A DNA stretch of 64,000 nucleotides from Pseudotamlana haliotis (GTDB taxonomy: Bacteria > Bacteroidota > Bacteroidia > Flavobacteriales > Flavobacteriaceae). The notes beneath the pieces were generated by a model that was not told the DNA's origin, ran no database searches, and was given only the letters and a program-made list of their open reading frames with translations. Positions 16,829-25,053 of this stretch are shown in pieces. A program made the translations under genes and the position numbers. The stretch lies in NCBI RefSeq assembly GCF_008806375.1, contig NZ_WAAT01000037.1, forward strand, positions 1 to 64,000, read 5' to 3'. Positions within the stretch are counted from its first letter, which is position 1. The number at the start of each line of letters is the position of its first letter.

Positions 16829-18376
16829 TTATTTAATTTGATTACCGTCTTTATCGAAAAAGTGGTATTCTAGATATGTGTAAGCATCTCTTGGTAATAT
16901 TTTCACCCATTTTTTGTGTTCTAAAAACCATTTAGAACGCACAGATGGAAAGCCTTGTGTTAGGAAGGCCGCTATAAAAGGATGTGTGTTTAAGGTCACC
17001 TTTTTATAGTCTTTTTTGAATAGTTTTTCAAGATCGAAGTTTATCTTTTGCACGATTCCAATTGGGGCTTCTACTTCGGCTCCGTTGGTAATGGCATCTG
17101 GATTTTCTTCACGTGTTTTGATGTTCATTTCTGGACGCACACGCTGTCTTGTAATTTGTATCAATCCAAATTTACTTGGAGGTAATATTTTGTGTTTGGC
17201 GCGATCGTCTTTCATTTCATCACGAAGGTGATTGAAAAGTTTCTGCCTGTTTTCGGCACTGGTTAAATCGATAAAATCGACTACAATAATACCACCCATA
17301 TCACGTAAACGTAATTGTCGGGCTATTTCTGTAGCGGCTATAAGATTAACTTCTAGTGCAGTGTCCTCTTGACTATTGGCTTTATTGGAGCGGTTACCGC
17401 TATTAACATCTACAACGTGTAGGGCTTCGGTATGTTCAATAACCAGATAAGCACCTTTTGCCATAGAAACGGTTTTGCCAAAGGAGGTTTTAATTTGTCT
17501 TTCGATTCCGTGTTTTTCGAAAATCGGAACGTTTGACTGATACAATTTCACTATTGATTCTTTTTTTGGTGCAATTTCTTGCACATAGTCTTTAATTTGA
17601 TAAAAAAGCGTTTCATCATCAACATGAATACTTGTAAAGGTATCGTTGAATATGTCTCGTAGAATAGAAGAGGCTTTATTCATTTCTCCTAATACTTTAC
17701 TTGGATGATGTGCTTTGTGTAGCTTTTTACACATTGCCGTCCAGCGACTAAGCAAATTTTGTAAATCTTTATCTAGTTCTGCTACTTTTTTGCCTTGTGC
17801 TACCGTACGTACAATAACGCCAAAACCTGGTGGAGTAATACTCTTTACCAAACGTTTTAGACGGTCTTTTTCTTCGCGGTCTTCTATTTTTTGAGAAATA
17901 GAAATACGACTAGAAAAAGGGACTAAAACAATATATCTTCCGGCAATAGAAAGCTCTGAGCTTATTCTAGGACCTTTGGTTGATATAGGTTCTTTTACGA
18001 TTTGTACCAATAGCGATTGATTTGATTTTAAAGCGTCAACTATTTTGCCGCCTTTATCAATATCTTTCTCGAATGGGAAATTTTTTAAAGAAAATTCTTT
18101 TAGTTTACCTGTGCTTACACGTTTTGTGAATTTTAAAAGTGAAGGGAGTTTAGGACCTAAATCATGATAATGCAAGAAAGCATCTTTTTCATAACCTACA
18201 TTTACAAATGCAGCATTTAGTCCTGGAACGGCTTTTCGTATTTTGGCTATAAACACATCGCCAACAGAGAAGTCGTTACTTTCTTCATCCTTTTGTAATT
18301 CAATAAGTTTTCCATCTTTTAATAAGGCAAAATCAACATTGTCGGAACTAGATCGAATGATCAATTCTTTATCCAT
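16829..18376 (-). CDS. rng: Ribonuclease E/G family endoribonuclease
   Basis: A cytoplasmic endoribonuclease for RNA processing and decay, with the length (515 residues) of RNase G and without the long RNase E tail. An S1-type RNA-binding region lies at about residues 35-140 (SVGDVFIAKIRKAVPGLNAA, FVNVGYEKDAFLH). The catalytic DNase I-like region carries the two magnesium-binding aspartates, Asp323 in VVDVNSGNRS and Asp367 in GGIIVVDFIDL. The zinc-link Cys pair of E. coli RNase E is not obvious. It precedes no other gene on its strand; the 30-residue basic protein and HU genes lie upstream on the same strand, an order I regard as typical for Flavobacteriaceae. Confidence 0.93.
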   Translation of the reverse strand: MDKELIIRSSSDNVDFALLKDGKLIELQKDEESNDFSVGDVFIAKIRKAVPGLNAAFVNVGYEKDAFLHYHDLGPKLPSLLKFTKRVSTGKLKEFSLKNFPFEKDIDKGGKIVDALKSNQSLLVQIVKEPISTKGPRISSELSIAGRYIVLVPFSSRISISQKIEDREEKDRLKRLVKSITPPGFGVIVRTVAQGKKVAELDKDLQNLLSRWTAMCKKLHKAHHPSKVLGEMNKASSILRDIFNDTFTSIHVDDETLFYQIKDYVQEIAPKKESIVKLYQSNVPIFEKHGIERQIKTSFGKTVSMAKGAYLVIEHTEALHVVDVNSGNRSNKANSQEDTALEVNLIAATEIARQLRLRDMGGIIVVDFIDLTSAENRQKLFNHLRDEMKDDRAKHKILPPSKFGLIQITRQRVRPEMNIKTREENPDAITNGAEVEAPIGIVQKINFDLEKLFKKDYKKVTLNTHPFIAAFLTQGFPSVRSKWFLEHKKWVKILPRDAYTYLEYHFFDKDGNQIK

Positions 18377-18608
18377 GGTGTTAATTTTTATCCATACAAC
18401 AAAGTTGAAAGTTGTTTGATAAAGGCTTAAAAGTTAAAAACTAATAACCAAAAACAAACAACTAACAACTATATGGTATAGATGGATTATACATTATTTT
18501 TATCTGATACTTACGTACCAGACCACAGGATTTTTTAAATCCGTGGAGTTTTGTAAAGCTATTGAAAGCCTTAAAAACTCATTTCAAAGAACTCGTTGTT
18601 GTTAAAAT

Positions 18609-18641
18609 CAAAAAAAGTAGTTAATCTAACTACTTTTTTGA
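18609..18641. terminator. Terminator after the small basic protein gene
   Basis: The hairpin arms AAAAAAGTAGTTA (18611-18623) and TAACTACTTTTTT (18627-18639) have a three-base loop. It lies directly after the stop of the minus-strand 30-codon gene, and its T-rich arm on that strand completes an intrinsic terminator. Confidence 0.85.
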
Positions 18642-18642
18642 T

Positions 18643-18735
18643 TTATTTTTTCTTTTTGTGACGGTTAGCGCGTCTACGTTTCTTACGTTTGTGCGTCGCT
18701 ACCTTATGTCTCTTACGTTTTTTACCACTTGGCAT
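18643..18735 (-). CDS. 30-residue K/R-rich protein, probably ribosomal
   Basis: A very short gene missed by length cut-offs. It encodes MPSGKKRKRHKVATHKRKKR followed by RRANRHKKKK: 18 of 30 residues are Lys or Arg and three are His. An ATG start, a stop, a 63-base gap to the HU stop upstream on the same strand and an intrinsic terminator right after the stop make it look like a real, co-transcribed gene. A highly basic peptide of this size is typical of small ribosomal proteins such as bTHX or bL36-type peptides. Cryo-EM of a Flavobacterium ribosome reported an additional small protein, bL38, and this might be its gene, but I cannot verify that from sequence. Nucleoid or RNA binding is the alternative. 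Confidence 0.8.
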   Translation of the reverse strand: MPSGKKRKRHKVATHKRKKRRRANRHKKKK

Positions 18736-18798
18736 AAATAGTGTCTTTTTAAATTAATAATTCGTTTTAGTTGCTGAATCGCATTCAGCTTATGCAAT

Positions 18799-19089
18799 TT
18801 ATTTTACGTCTACATTTGTTTTAACGCCCTCAACAAAAACTTTTGCTGGCTTAAATGCAGGGATATTATGAGCAGGTATTTTAATAGTTGTGTTCTTTGA
18901 GATATTTCTACCAGTTTTCTCAGCTCTTGTTTTAATAATGAAGCTTCCAAAACCTCTTAAGTAAACATTATCACCAGCTTCTAAAGAAGTTTTTACTTCT
19001 TCCATAAATGTTTCAACAGTTGCTTGAACATCACCTTTTTCAATTCCTAATTTCTCAGAAATTTTTGCTACTAAATCAGCCTTCGTCAT
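18799..19089 (-). CDS. hup: HU/IHF-family DNA-binding protein
   Basis: A small nucleoid protein, 96 residues, that bends DNA as a dimer. It has the family layout: the N-terminal helices MTKADLVAKISEKLGIEKGD, then the beta-arm signature GFGSFIIKTRAEKTGRNISK and NTTIKIPAHNIPAFKPAK with the intercalating proline (IPAHNIP). A close match to the Bacteroidota promoter consensus lies upstream at 19134-19166. It is followed on the same strand by the 30-residue basic gene. Whether it acts as HU or more like IHF cannot be decided here. Confidence 0.95.
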   Translation of the reverse strand: MTKADLVAKISEKLGIEKGDVQATVETFMEEVKTSLEAGDNVYLRGFGSFIIKTRAEKTGRNISKNTTIKIPAHNIPAFKPAKVFVEGVKTNVDVK

Positions 19090-19133
19090 TTTTAATATTT
19101 TATTATGGGTTACTATATATTCTAAAAGGGATG

Positions 19134-19166
19134 CAAATATAAGGATTTAATATTCAATATTTCAAA
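19134..19166 (-). promoter_or_regulatory. Promoter of the HU gene (TTTG-N21-TATATTTG)
   Basis: Read on the minus strand, TTTG (19163-19166) and TATATTTG (19134-19141) are 21 bases apart, matching the Bacteroidota promoter consensus. The start codon is about 45 bases downstream. Confidence 0.75.
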
Positions 19167-19228
19167 CCTAATTCACTTAAATTTAATATTATAAACGTTT
19201 ATTTTTACGCGCTCTATTTAATTCGTGC

Positions 19229-20269
19229 ATGATATTTTCAAAAAAGTTAATTAATTGGTATTCAGTAAATAAGCGTGATTTACCTTGGCGAAATACTACA
19301 AATCCATACCATATATGGTTGTCTGAAATAATTTTACAGCAAACACAAGTAAATCAGGGGTTACCATTTTATGATGCTTTTATTACTAATTTTCCGTCAG
19401 TTTTCGATTTAGCTGTAGCAAAAGAGTCTGAAGTATTAAAATTATGGCAAGGATTGGGTTACTATTCTAGAGCTCGAAATTTACATGCTTCGGCAAAATA
19501 CGTAGCGAACGATTTAAATGGTGTGTTTCCTAATACATATAAGGACTTGTTAAAATTGAAGGGTGTTGGTGATTATACGGCTAGTGCCATAGCGTCCTTC
19601 TGCTTTAACGAAGCCACACCGGTGGTTGATGGTAATGTGTACCGAGTGCTGTCACGTTATTACGGAATAGATACGCCCATAAACTCATCAAAAGGCGCAA
19701 AGGAATTTAAGGATTTGGCGCATGAGCTTATTGATGAAAAGCAACCTTCGGCATTTAATCAAGCTATTATGGAGTTTGGAGCTATACAATGCAAGCCTAA
19801 AAATCCAGATTGTGAGGTTTGCGTGTTTCAGGAGTCATGTTTTGCTTTTCGAAATAATAAAATAGGGGAGTTGCCCGTAAAGATTAAATCCGCGAAAGCG
19901 AAAAAGAAATATTTTAATTTTTTAGTATTCATTGATGAAAGCGGAAATACCATTTTAGAGCAACGCGAAGGGAAAGGGATTTGGCAAAACCTGTTTCAGT
20001 TCCCTTTAGTGGAATCTAATAGCAACCTGGATACTAAAGGTTTTGAAACTGTTATACAATCACAAGACTTATTAAGTGGTCAGGATTATTCGTGGCGACT
20101 TTATAATAAGGAGCCTATTGTTCATAAATTATCGCATCAACATTTATATACTAATTTTTGGATTGTAAATGTGAAGACTTTAAAAGGTGAAACCATACCT
20201 GTTGAAAATATTCGCGATTATGCAGTGCCTATATTAATTGGTAATTTTATTGAAAACTTCAATTTTTAG
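19229..20269 (+). CDS. mutY: A/G-specific adenine glycosylase
   Basis: A DNA-repair glycosylase that removes adenine mispaired with 8-oxoguanine. Catalytic Glu33 is in LSEIILQQTQV, Asp134 in VVDGNVYRVLSR, and the helix-hairpin-helix KLKGVGDYTASA is at 109-120. The [4Fe-4S] loop has Cys188, Cys195, Cys198 and Cys204 with the C-x6-C-x2-C-x5-C spacing. The C-terminal NUDIX-like domain (from about 228) recognises 8-oxoG, with the SHQHLYTNFW segment near 300. Between the two domains, residues 221-226 (SAKAKK) are encoded by the repeated motif TCCGCGAAAGCGAAAAA. The genes mutY-ssb-gldE-gldD are in one direction. Confidence 0.95.
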   Translation: MIFSKKLINWYSVNKRDLPWRNTTNPYHIWLSEIILQQTQVNQGLPFYDAFITNFPSVFDLAVAKESEVLKLWQGLGYYSRARNLHASAKYVANDLNGVFPNTYKDLLKLKGVGDYTASAIASFCFNEATPVVDGNVYRVLSRYYGIDTPINSSKGAKEFKDLAHELIDEKQPSAFNQAIMEFGAIQCKPKNPDCEVCVFQESCFAFRNNKIGELPVKIKSAKAKKKYFNFLVFIDESGNTILEQREGKGIWQNLFQFPLVESNSNLDTKGFETVIQSQDLLSGQDYSWRLYNKEPIVHKLSHQHLYTNFWIVNVKTLKGETIPVENIRDYAVPILIGNFIENFNF

Positions 20270-20420
20270 GGGTTATTTTCAAACCTATTATATATATGGT
20301 AGTTGGCTTAGAATTTCTTATTTTCGAAGCCTAAGTTTATTGGCGTCACATTTTTTTCTTAATTTTAAAATCATGTGAAGCATTTAAACTAATTTTGCTT
20401 TTCTAATTTTAATACAAATT

Positions 20421-20885
20421 ATGTCAGGAACGTTAAACAAAGTGATGCTTATTGGGCATTTGGGTGATGAAGTGAAAATGCACTATTTTGAAGGTGGTAA
20501 CTGCCTTGGGCGATTCCCTTTGGCTACTAACGAAACCTATACTAATAGGCAAACTAATGAACGTATAACAAATACCGAGTGGCATAATATTGTAGTTAGA
20601 AATAAAGGTGCTGAAATTTGTGAAAAGTACTTGAGTAAAGGGGATAAGGTGTACATCGAGGGCCGTTTGAAAACCAGAAAATGGATGGATGATAAAGGTT
20701 TAGAGCGTTATTCTACCGAAATTCACTGTAGTGATTTTACTTTTTTAACAACTAAAAAGGAAAGTGGTTCTAGCGCTACTAGCAGTTCGAATCAAGCAGC
20801 GCCTCAAAACACTGCAACTTCAGCTAAACAAGAGCCGGTGCAAAAGCCTAGCGATGAAGGTGCTGAAGATGATCTTCCGTTTTAA
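20421..20885 (+). CDS. ssb: Single-stranded DNA-binding protein
   Basis: A tetrameric OB-fold protein coating single-stranded DNA in replication and repair. Residues 3-110 form the OB domain (LNKVMLIGHLGDEVKMHYFE, TEWHNIVVRNKGAEICEKYL, GDKVYIEGRLKTRKWMDDKG). A Ser/Gln-rich linker of about 35 residues follows, then the acidic tip EGAEDDLPF that recruits partner proteins. The Phe-Pro order is the family's (D)DLPF version. It lies between mutY and gldE on the same strand, with 44 bases to gldE. Confidence 0.96.
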   Translation: MSGTLNKVMLIGHLGDEVKMHYFEGGNCLGRFPLATNETYTNRQTNERITNTEWHNIVVRNKGAEICEKYLSKGDKVYIEGRLKTRKWMDDKGLERYSTEIHCSDFTFLTTKKESGSSATSSSNQAAPQNTATSAKQEPVQKPSDEGAEDDLPF

Positions 20886-20929
20886 AATGAAAACTATGAT
20901 TTTTCAACATTTAAGTTTAACTAAACCAG

Positions 20930-22243
20930 TTGCCATTGGATCCTGATCCTGCCAGTTTAATGTCCTTATTTATAGCCACAGACCTCCCTGTAGTTCTTGG
21001 TTTTGTTTTGTTGTTTGTACTCCTCTTATGTTCTGCACTTATTTCTGGGGCCGAAGTGGCGCTATTTTCCTTGGGAAGAGCAGATATAGACGAAGGTATT
21101 GAGCATTCATCGCGCCGTATTCAAATTATAGAAAAACTTCTAGAGCGCCCTAAAAAGTTATTGGCTACCATTTTAGTCGCTAATAATTTTATAAATATTG
21201 CTGTGGTTATTTTATTCGCTTTTTTAAGTGATATTATGTTTAGCCATTTTAGTAATCCACAGGTTAAGTTTCTTATTGAAGTTGTTGTAGTTACCTTTTT
21301 AATTTTGCTGTTTGGTGAAATCTTGCCTAAAATTTACGCGAGCAGAAACAATTTAAAGTTCGCTGTTTTTATGGCCTACCCTTTAAAGGTGTTAGACTTT
21401 CTATTATCGCCCATAAGTTTACCTATGCGTAGTGTGACTTTAGGCATTCATAGTAAACTCGGTAAACAGAAATCGAATATTAGTGTTGACCAGTTATCGC
21501 AGGCTTTAGAACTCACTAGCGAAGAGGATACCACACAAGAAGAACACAAGATTTTAAAGGGTATTGTATCTTTTGGAAATACAGATACCAAACAAGTTAT
21601 GCGTCCGCGTATAGATATTTTTGCCCTAAATATTGAGCAGAAATACGCCGATATTATGCCCGAGGTGATTGCTAATGGCTATTCCAGAATTCCCGTTTAT
21701 AAAGATAGTATCGATACCATTGAAGGAATTTTGTATGTTAAAGATTTACTACCATATATAGATAGAAAACAATTTGATTGGACGAGCCTTTTACGTGACC
21801 CATTTTTTGTTCCAGAGAATAAAAAGCTGGATGATTTAATGACTGAATTCCAAGAGAAAAAAGTGCATTTGGCTGTGGTGGTTGATGAATACGGTGGTAC
21901 CTCAGGCTTAATTTCTTTAGAAGATATTATTGAAGAAATTGTAGGTGACATTAGTGATGAATTTGATGACGAAGATTTGACCTACTCCAAGCTGGATGAT
22001 CACAACTATGTTTTTGAAGGTAAAACAGCCCTGAAAGATTTTTATAAAATCATTAAAATTGAAGACGAAACTGTTTTTGAAACGAGTAAAGGTGAATCTG
22101 AAACCATTGCCGGTTTTGTTTTAGAAATATCGGGGAGTTTCCCGAAGTTAAACAGTAAAATAAATTTTGAAAATTACGTTTTTACTATTGAAGCTTTAGA
22201 CAAAAAACGTATTAAGCTTTTAAAATTTACGATTAAAGAATGA
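20930..22243 (+). CDS. gldE: Gliding motility-associated protein GldE
   Basis: A CorC/HlyC-type membrane protein (CNNM fold) that in Flavobacterium is linked to gliding and supports T9SS function together with GldD. The N-terminal part has about four hydrophobic segments (LPVVLGFVLLFVLLLCSALI and others to residue ~160, including FGEILPKIYASR). Two CBS domains follow (about 215-335, RPRIDIFALNIEQKY and EKKVHLAVVVDEYGGTSGLI), then the CorC_HlyC domain to the end. The stop overlaps the gldD start in ATGATGA, so translation is likely coupled. The gldE-gldD order behind mutY and ssb agrees with other flavobacteria. Confidence 0.93.
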   Translation: MPLDPDPASLMSLFIATDLPVVLGFVLLFVLLLCSALISGAEVALFSLGRADIDEGIEHSSRRIQIIEKLLERPKKLLATILVANNFINIAVVILFAFLSDIMFSHFSNPQVKFLIEVVVVTFLILLFGEILPKIYASRNNLKFAVFMAYPLKVLDFLLSPISLPMRSVTLGIHSKLGKQKSNISVDQLSQALELTSEEDTTQEEHKILKGIVSFGNTDTKQVMRPRIDIFALNIEQKYADIMPEVIANGYSRIPVYKDSIDTIEGILYVKDLLPYIDRKQFDWTSLLRDPFFVPENKKLDDLMTEFQEKKVHLAVVVDEYGGTSGLISLEDIIEEIVGDISDEFDDEDLTYSKLDDHNYVFEGKTALKDFYKIIKIEDETVFETSKGESETIAGFVLEISGSFPKLNSKINFENYVFTIEALDKKRIKLLKFTIKE

Positions 22244-22824
22244 TGAAAATCTATTACGTTTTAATACTATTTGTGGTTTGCTTGGTGGCTTGCGAAGATG
22301 CCGTGGTGCCTAAACCTAAAGCTTTTTTAAGGTTGGAGTATCCTGAAGCCAAGTATAAAAAAACAGAATTCGATTTGCCGTTTACCTTCGAAACTAACGA
22401 GCTAGCTACTGAAATAAAAACTCAAAAAGTTCAAGCACCAACCGAAAGTTATGGTGTGAATATTGAATATCCTTCATTAAAAGGCACCTTGTTTTTAACG
22501 TATAAGTCTATTGATAACGATGAAAAAAATCTCAAAGATTTTTTAAGAGATGCTCAAAATTTTACTCAAAAACATACGGTTAAAGCCGATGAAATTCCAG
22601 TAACGGCCTATGAGAATACTACGCGTAAAGTGTATGGCGCTTTCGCGGAAGTTAAAGGTGATGTAGCGTCTCCTTCACAGTTTTATGTTACCGATAGCGT
22701 ACAGCATTTTTTAACAGGTTCGCTATATTTTTATGCCAAGCCTAATTATGATTCTATTTTGCCAGCCGCTAATTATATCCAAAAGGATATTAGGCATATT
22801 ATGGAAACGGTGGAGTGGAAGTAG
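22240..22824 (+). CDS. gldD: Gliding motility lipoprotein GldD
   Basis: A lipoprotein needed for gliding and, indirectly, type IX secretion in Flavobacterium johnsoniae. The signal peptide MMKIYYVLILFVVCLVAC ends in a lipobox (LVAC). The mature protein begins EDAVVPKPKAFLRLEYPEAK, the family's typical opening, and has the length (194 residues) of known GldD. The start overlaps the end of gldE by four bases; the second ATG, three bases on, is equally possible. The gene is last in the mutY-ssb-gldE-gldD run. Confidence 0.93.
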   Translation: MMKIYYVLILFVVCLVACEDAVVPKPKAFLRLEYPEAKYKKTEFDLPFTFETNELATEIKTQKVQAPTESYGVNIEYPSLKGTLFLTYKSIDNDEKNLKDFLRDAQNFTQKHTVKADEIPVTAYENTTRKVYGAFAEVKGDVASPSQFYVTDSVQHFLTGSLYFYAKPNYDSILPAANYIQKDIRHIMETVEWK

Positions 22825-23101
22825 CTTTTGTTAAATGAAAAGTTAATAATGAAAAGTGAAAAATTTTCACCGGGAAGCGTCAATCGTGAAACGGGCTTTG
22901 TTTTATGTTTTGACTACTTGTTTTAATTTTAAATAGGAGTTTTTTTTGAGAGGTTTAAGACTGAGGAATCAAGATACAAGGCTCTAAAATTAATTGTTTT
23001 GTAAAAGTAGTGAGTCCAATAATAATTAATCAATTAATGGTCCGATTAAACAAATAAACGCTTAAACGAATAAACAGAAACACGAATCAATAATAAATTA
23101 A

Positions 23102-23719
23102 CTACGCTGCTTTCTCCTTGCAGCATGCTTCTTTACAATCTGCTTTACAAGCCATTTTTTCTCCAGCTTTCACACCATCTTTGCAGCAGTCTTTTTCGCA
23201 TCCTGGCTCACAAGCTGTTTTAGTTTTACCTGAACAACAAGCTTCTTTGCAATCGGCTTTACAGGCCATTTTTTCTCCTTTTTTTACGTCAGCTTTACAA
23301 CAGTCTTTTTCACAACCTGGTTTGCAAGCTGTTTTTGTAGAAAAAGCATCAACGGTTTTCATATCGGTTACCGAATAGGTGTCAGATACGCCAATAACAG
23401 TTTCTTCCAATGACGTTGGGTTGACTTTAGCTTCATCGTATTCAACCATAGCCAGTTCTTTTTCAAAATCTACTTTAGCCGATTTTACACCGTCCATTTT
23501 AGAAATTTTCTTTTGTATGGTTGCCGCACAACCCATAGCACAGGTCATCCCTTTAATGGTAAATTCCGCTTTAGCGTAAGTCGCATTGGGGTCAACTTCT
23601 TTTGTTGATTCTGCAGCAGTTTCAACTTCAACAGTTCTAACTTCAGCATTTTTGTTTTTACAACTAAAAGTAAAAGTTGTTACAAGAGCAAGAATTAATA
23701 GGTGTTTTATTGTTTTCAT
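23102..23719 (-). CDS. Heavy-metal-associated lipoprotein with duplicated Cys-rich repeats
   Basis: An envelope protein likely to bind copper or a similar metal. The signal peptide ends in the lipobox TFSC (Cys20). Residues 48-115 are an HMA-like ferredoxin fold, but the metal loop reads GMTCAMGCAAT, that is Cys-x3-Cys instead of the usual Cys-x2-Cys. The C-terminal part is two near-identical 33-residue repeats (130-162 and 168-200). Each has TAC(K/E)PGCEKDCCK, GEKMACKADCKEACC and seven cysteines. Export as a lipoprotein would place this Cys-rich tail outside the cytoplasm. No efflux pump gene is adjacent. It could buffer or sense metals; the exact metal is unknown. Confidence 0.85.
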   Translation of the reverse strand: MKTIKHLLILALVTTFTFSCKNKNAEVRTVEVETAAESTKEVDPNATYAKAEFTIKGMTCAMGCAATIQKKISKMDGVKSAKVDFEKELAMVEYDEAKVNPTSLEETVIGVSDTYSVTDMKTVDAFSTKTACKPGCEKDCCKADVKKGEKMACKADCKEACCSGKTKTACEPGCEKDCCKDGVKAGEKMACKADCKEACCKEKAA

Positions 23720-24027
23720 AATAGATGTATTAGAAATGGTTGTTTCGTTGCAAAGCTACTAAATATTGCGATTTAATATGTTAAAAAGCTAAATTTGTAA
23801 TGGCTTTAGACGTCTAAAAAATGATTTCAAACAGAAGTATTTCAGCTTTTTATGGTGTTTTAGCGGGGTGTTTCTCGGGTTTTTATGGGCGTTACGAAAA
23901 AAAGTTGAAAAATATTGGCCTATCAAGGGTAAAACGTTTGTAGTTTAATTAATTAGAAGTATATTTGCACCCGCCTTCCGAGAGGTAGGTTCATTTCAAA
24001 TAAAATAATTAATAAAAACGTTACGCT
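23720..24027 (+). other. Intergenic region with the rplU promoter
   Basis: Upstream of the ribosomal operon this region contains the promoter at 23937-23967 and a short leader. Apart from that it is A/T-rich and shows no reading frame or clear structure. Confidence 0.6.
23937..23967 (+). promoter_or_regulatory. Promoter of rplU-rpmA (TTTG-N19-TATATTTG)
   Basis: TTTG at 23937-23940 and TATATTTG at 23960-23967 with a 19-base spacer form a perfect Bacteroidota consensus promoter. Transcription would start about 50 bases before the rplU start codon. Confidence 0.85.
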
Positions 24028-24651
24028 ATGTACGCAATTGTAGAGATAGCAGGGCAACAATTCAAAGTTGAAAAAGACCAAAAAGTTTTTGTTAACCGTT
24101 TACAAACTGAAGAAGGTAAAGAAGTTTCTTTCGATAATGTTCTTTTAGTAGGTGATGGTGACAATGTAACTGTAGGCGCCCCAGCTATAGACGGAGCTCA
24201 AGTAGGAGCAAAAGTCTTAAAGCACCTTAAAGGTGATAAAGTTATAGTTTTCAAAAAGAAAAGACGTAAAGGTTACCGTGTGAAAAATGGTCACCGTCAA
24301 TCTTTAACTGAAATCGTAATTGAAAGTATTGCCACTTCGGGAGCTAAAAAAGCTGCCAAAGTTGAAAAGAAAGCAACTCCAGCAAAAAAAGCAAAGGCTA
24401 CTAAATCTGATGATTTGAAAAAAATCGAAGGAATTGGACCAAAAATCGCTGAAACTTTAGCTGAAGCAGGAATCGCAACTTTTGCTAAATTAGCAAAAAC
24501 TGATGCTGCTAAAATTGCAGAAATCATTGCTGATGTTCGTGGTAACCACGTAACTGATACTTGGCCAGCACAAGCTCAATTAGCTGCTGATGGTAAGTGG
24601 GATGAGTTGAAAAAATGGCAAGACGAATTAGACGGTGGTATTGAAAAGTAA
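24028..24651 (+). CDS. rplU: Ribosomal protein bL21 with helix-hairpin-helix extension
   Basis: A large-subunit ribosomal protein that contacts 23S rRNA. Residues 1-103 are the ordinary L21 domain ([20 protein letters not shown] to [20 protein letters not shown]). A Lys/Ala linker (105-127) leads to an added domain of about 80 residues starting [20 protein letters not shown], whose IEGIGPKIA is a helix-hairpin-helix nucleic-acid-binding motif, and ending in a helical [11 protein letters not shown] segment. To my knowledge this tail is common in Bacteroidota L21 and absent from E. coli L21 (103 residues). It is followed by rpmA, 43 bases on, as in most bacteria. Confidence 0.96.
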   Translation: MYAIVEIAGQQFKVEKDQKVFVNRLQTEEGKEVSFDNVLLVGDGDNVTVGAPAIDGAQVGAKVLKHLKGDKVIVFKKKRRKGYRVKNGHRQSLTEIVIESIATSGAKKAAKVEKKATPAKKAKATKSDDLKKIEGIGPKIAETLAEAGIATFAKLAKTDAAKIAEIIADVRGNHVTDTWPAQAQLAADGKWDELKKWQDELDGGIEK

Positions 24652-24694
24652 TTTTCAATAACGCTTAATATTAACAATATAAAACCTTAAGATC

Positions 24695-24955
24695 ATGGCT
24701 CATAAAAAAGGAGTTGGTAGTTCGAAGAATGGTAGAGAATCAGAATCGAAACGTTTAGGCGTTAAGATTTTTGGTGGACAAGCTGCTATTGCTGGAAACA
24801 TTATCATAAGACAACGTGGTAATACACATCACCCAGGTGAAAATGTATACCAAGGAAAAGACCACACTTTACACGCTAAAGTTGATGGACTTGTAAAATT
24901 CACAAAGAAAAAAGATAATAAATCTTACGTTTCTATCGAGCCTTTCGAGGCTTAA
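24695..24955 (+). CDS. rpmA: Ribosomal protein bL27
   Basis: A large-subunit protein whose N-terminus reaches the peptidyl-transferase centre. The sequence starts [20 protein letters not shown] and has the conserved [18 protein letters not shown] block. The N-terminus directly begins with AHKKG, so it needs no Prp-type cleavage of a leader, unlike Firmicutes L27. At 86 residues the length is standard. It is the second gene of the rplU operon, closed by a terminator 22 bases after the stop. Confidence 0.97.
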   Translation: MAHKKGVGSSKNGRESESKRLGVKIFGGQAAIAGNIIIRQRGNTHHPGENVYQGKDHTLHAKVDGLVKFTKKKDNKSYVSIEPFEA

Positions 24956-24976
24956 GAAACAGTTTTCTTAATGTAT

Positions 24977-25009
24977 AAAAAGCCCTTTCTGTTTTCAGGA
25001 AGGGCTTTT
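24977..25009 (+). terminator. Terminator of rplU-rpmA
   Basis: The hairpin AAAAGCCCTTTC/GGAAGGGCTTTT (with one weak pair) has a short loop and ends in a T run shortly after the rpmA stop. Confidence 0.85.
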
Positions 25010-25053
25010 CCTGTTTTCTTTTTTTAATCAAAACATGTTTTTAAAATAATGTT

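Noticed and set aside
23118-23378. Plus-strand frame opposite the heavy-metal lipoprotein
   Set aside because: It is the mirror of the Cys-rich repeat region in the opposite frame; the minus-strand gene has signal peptide, HMA domain and repeats.
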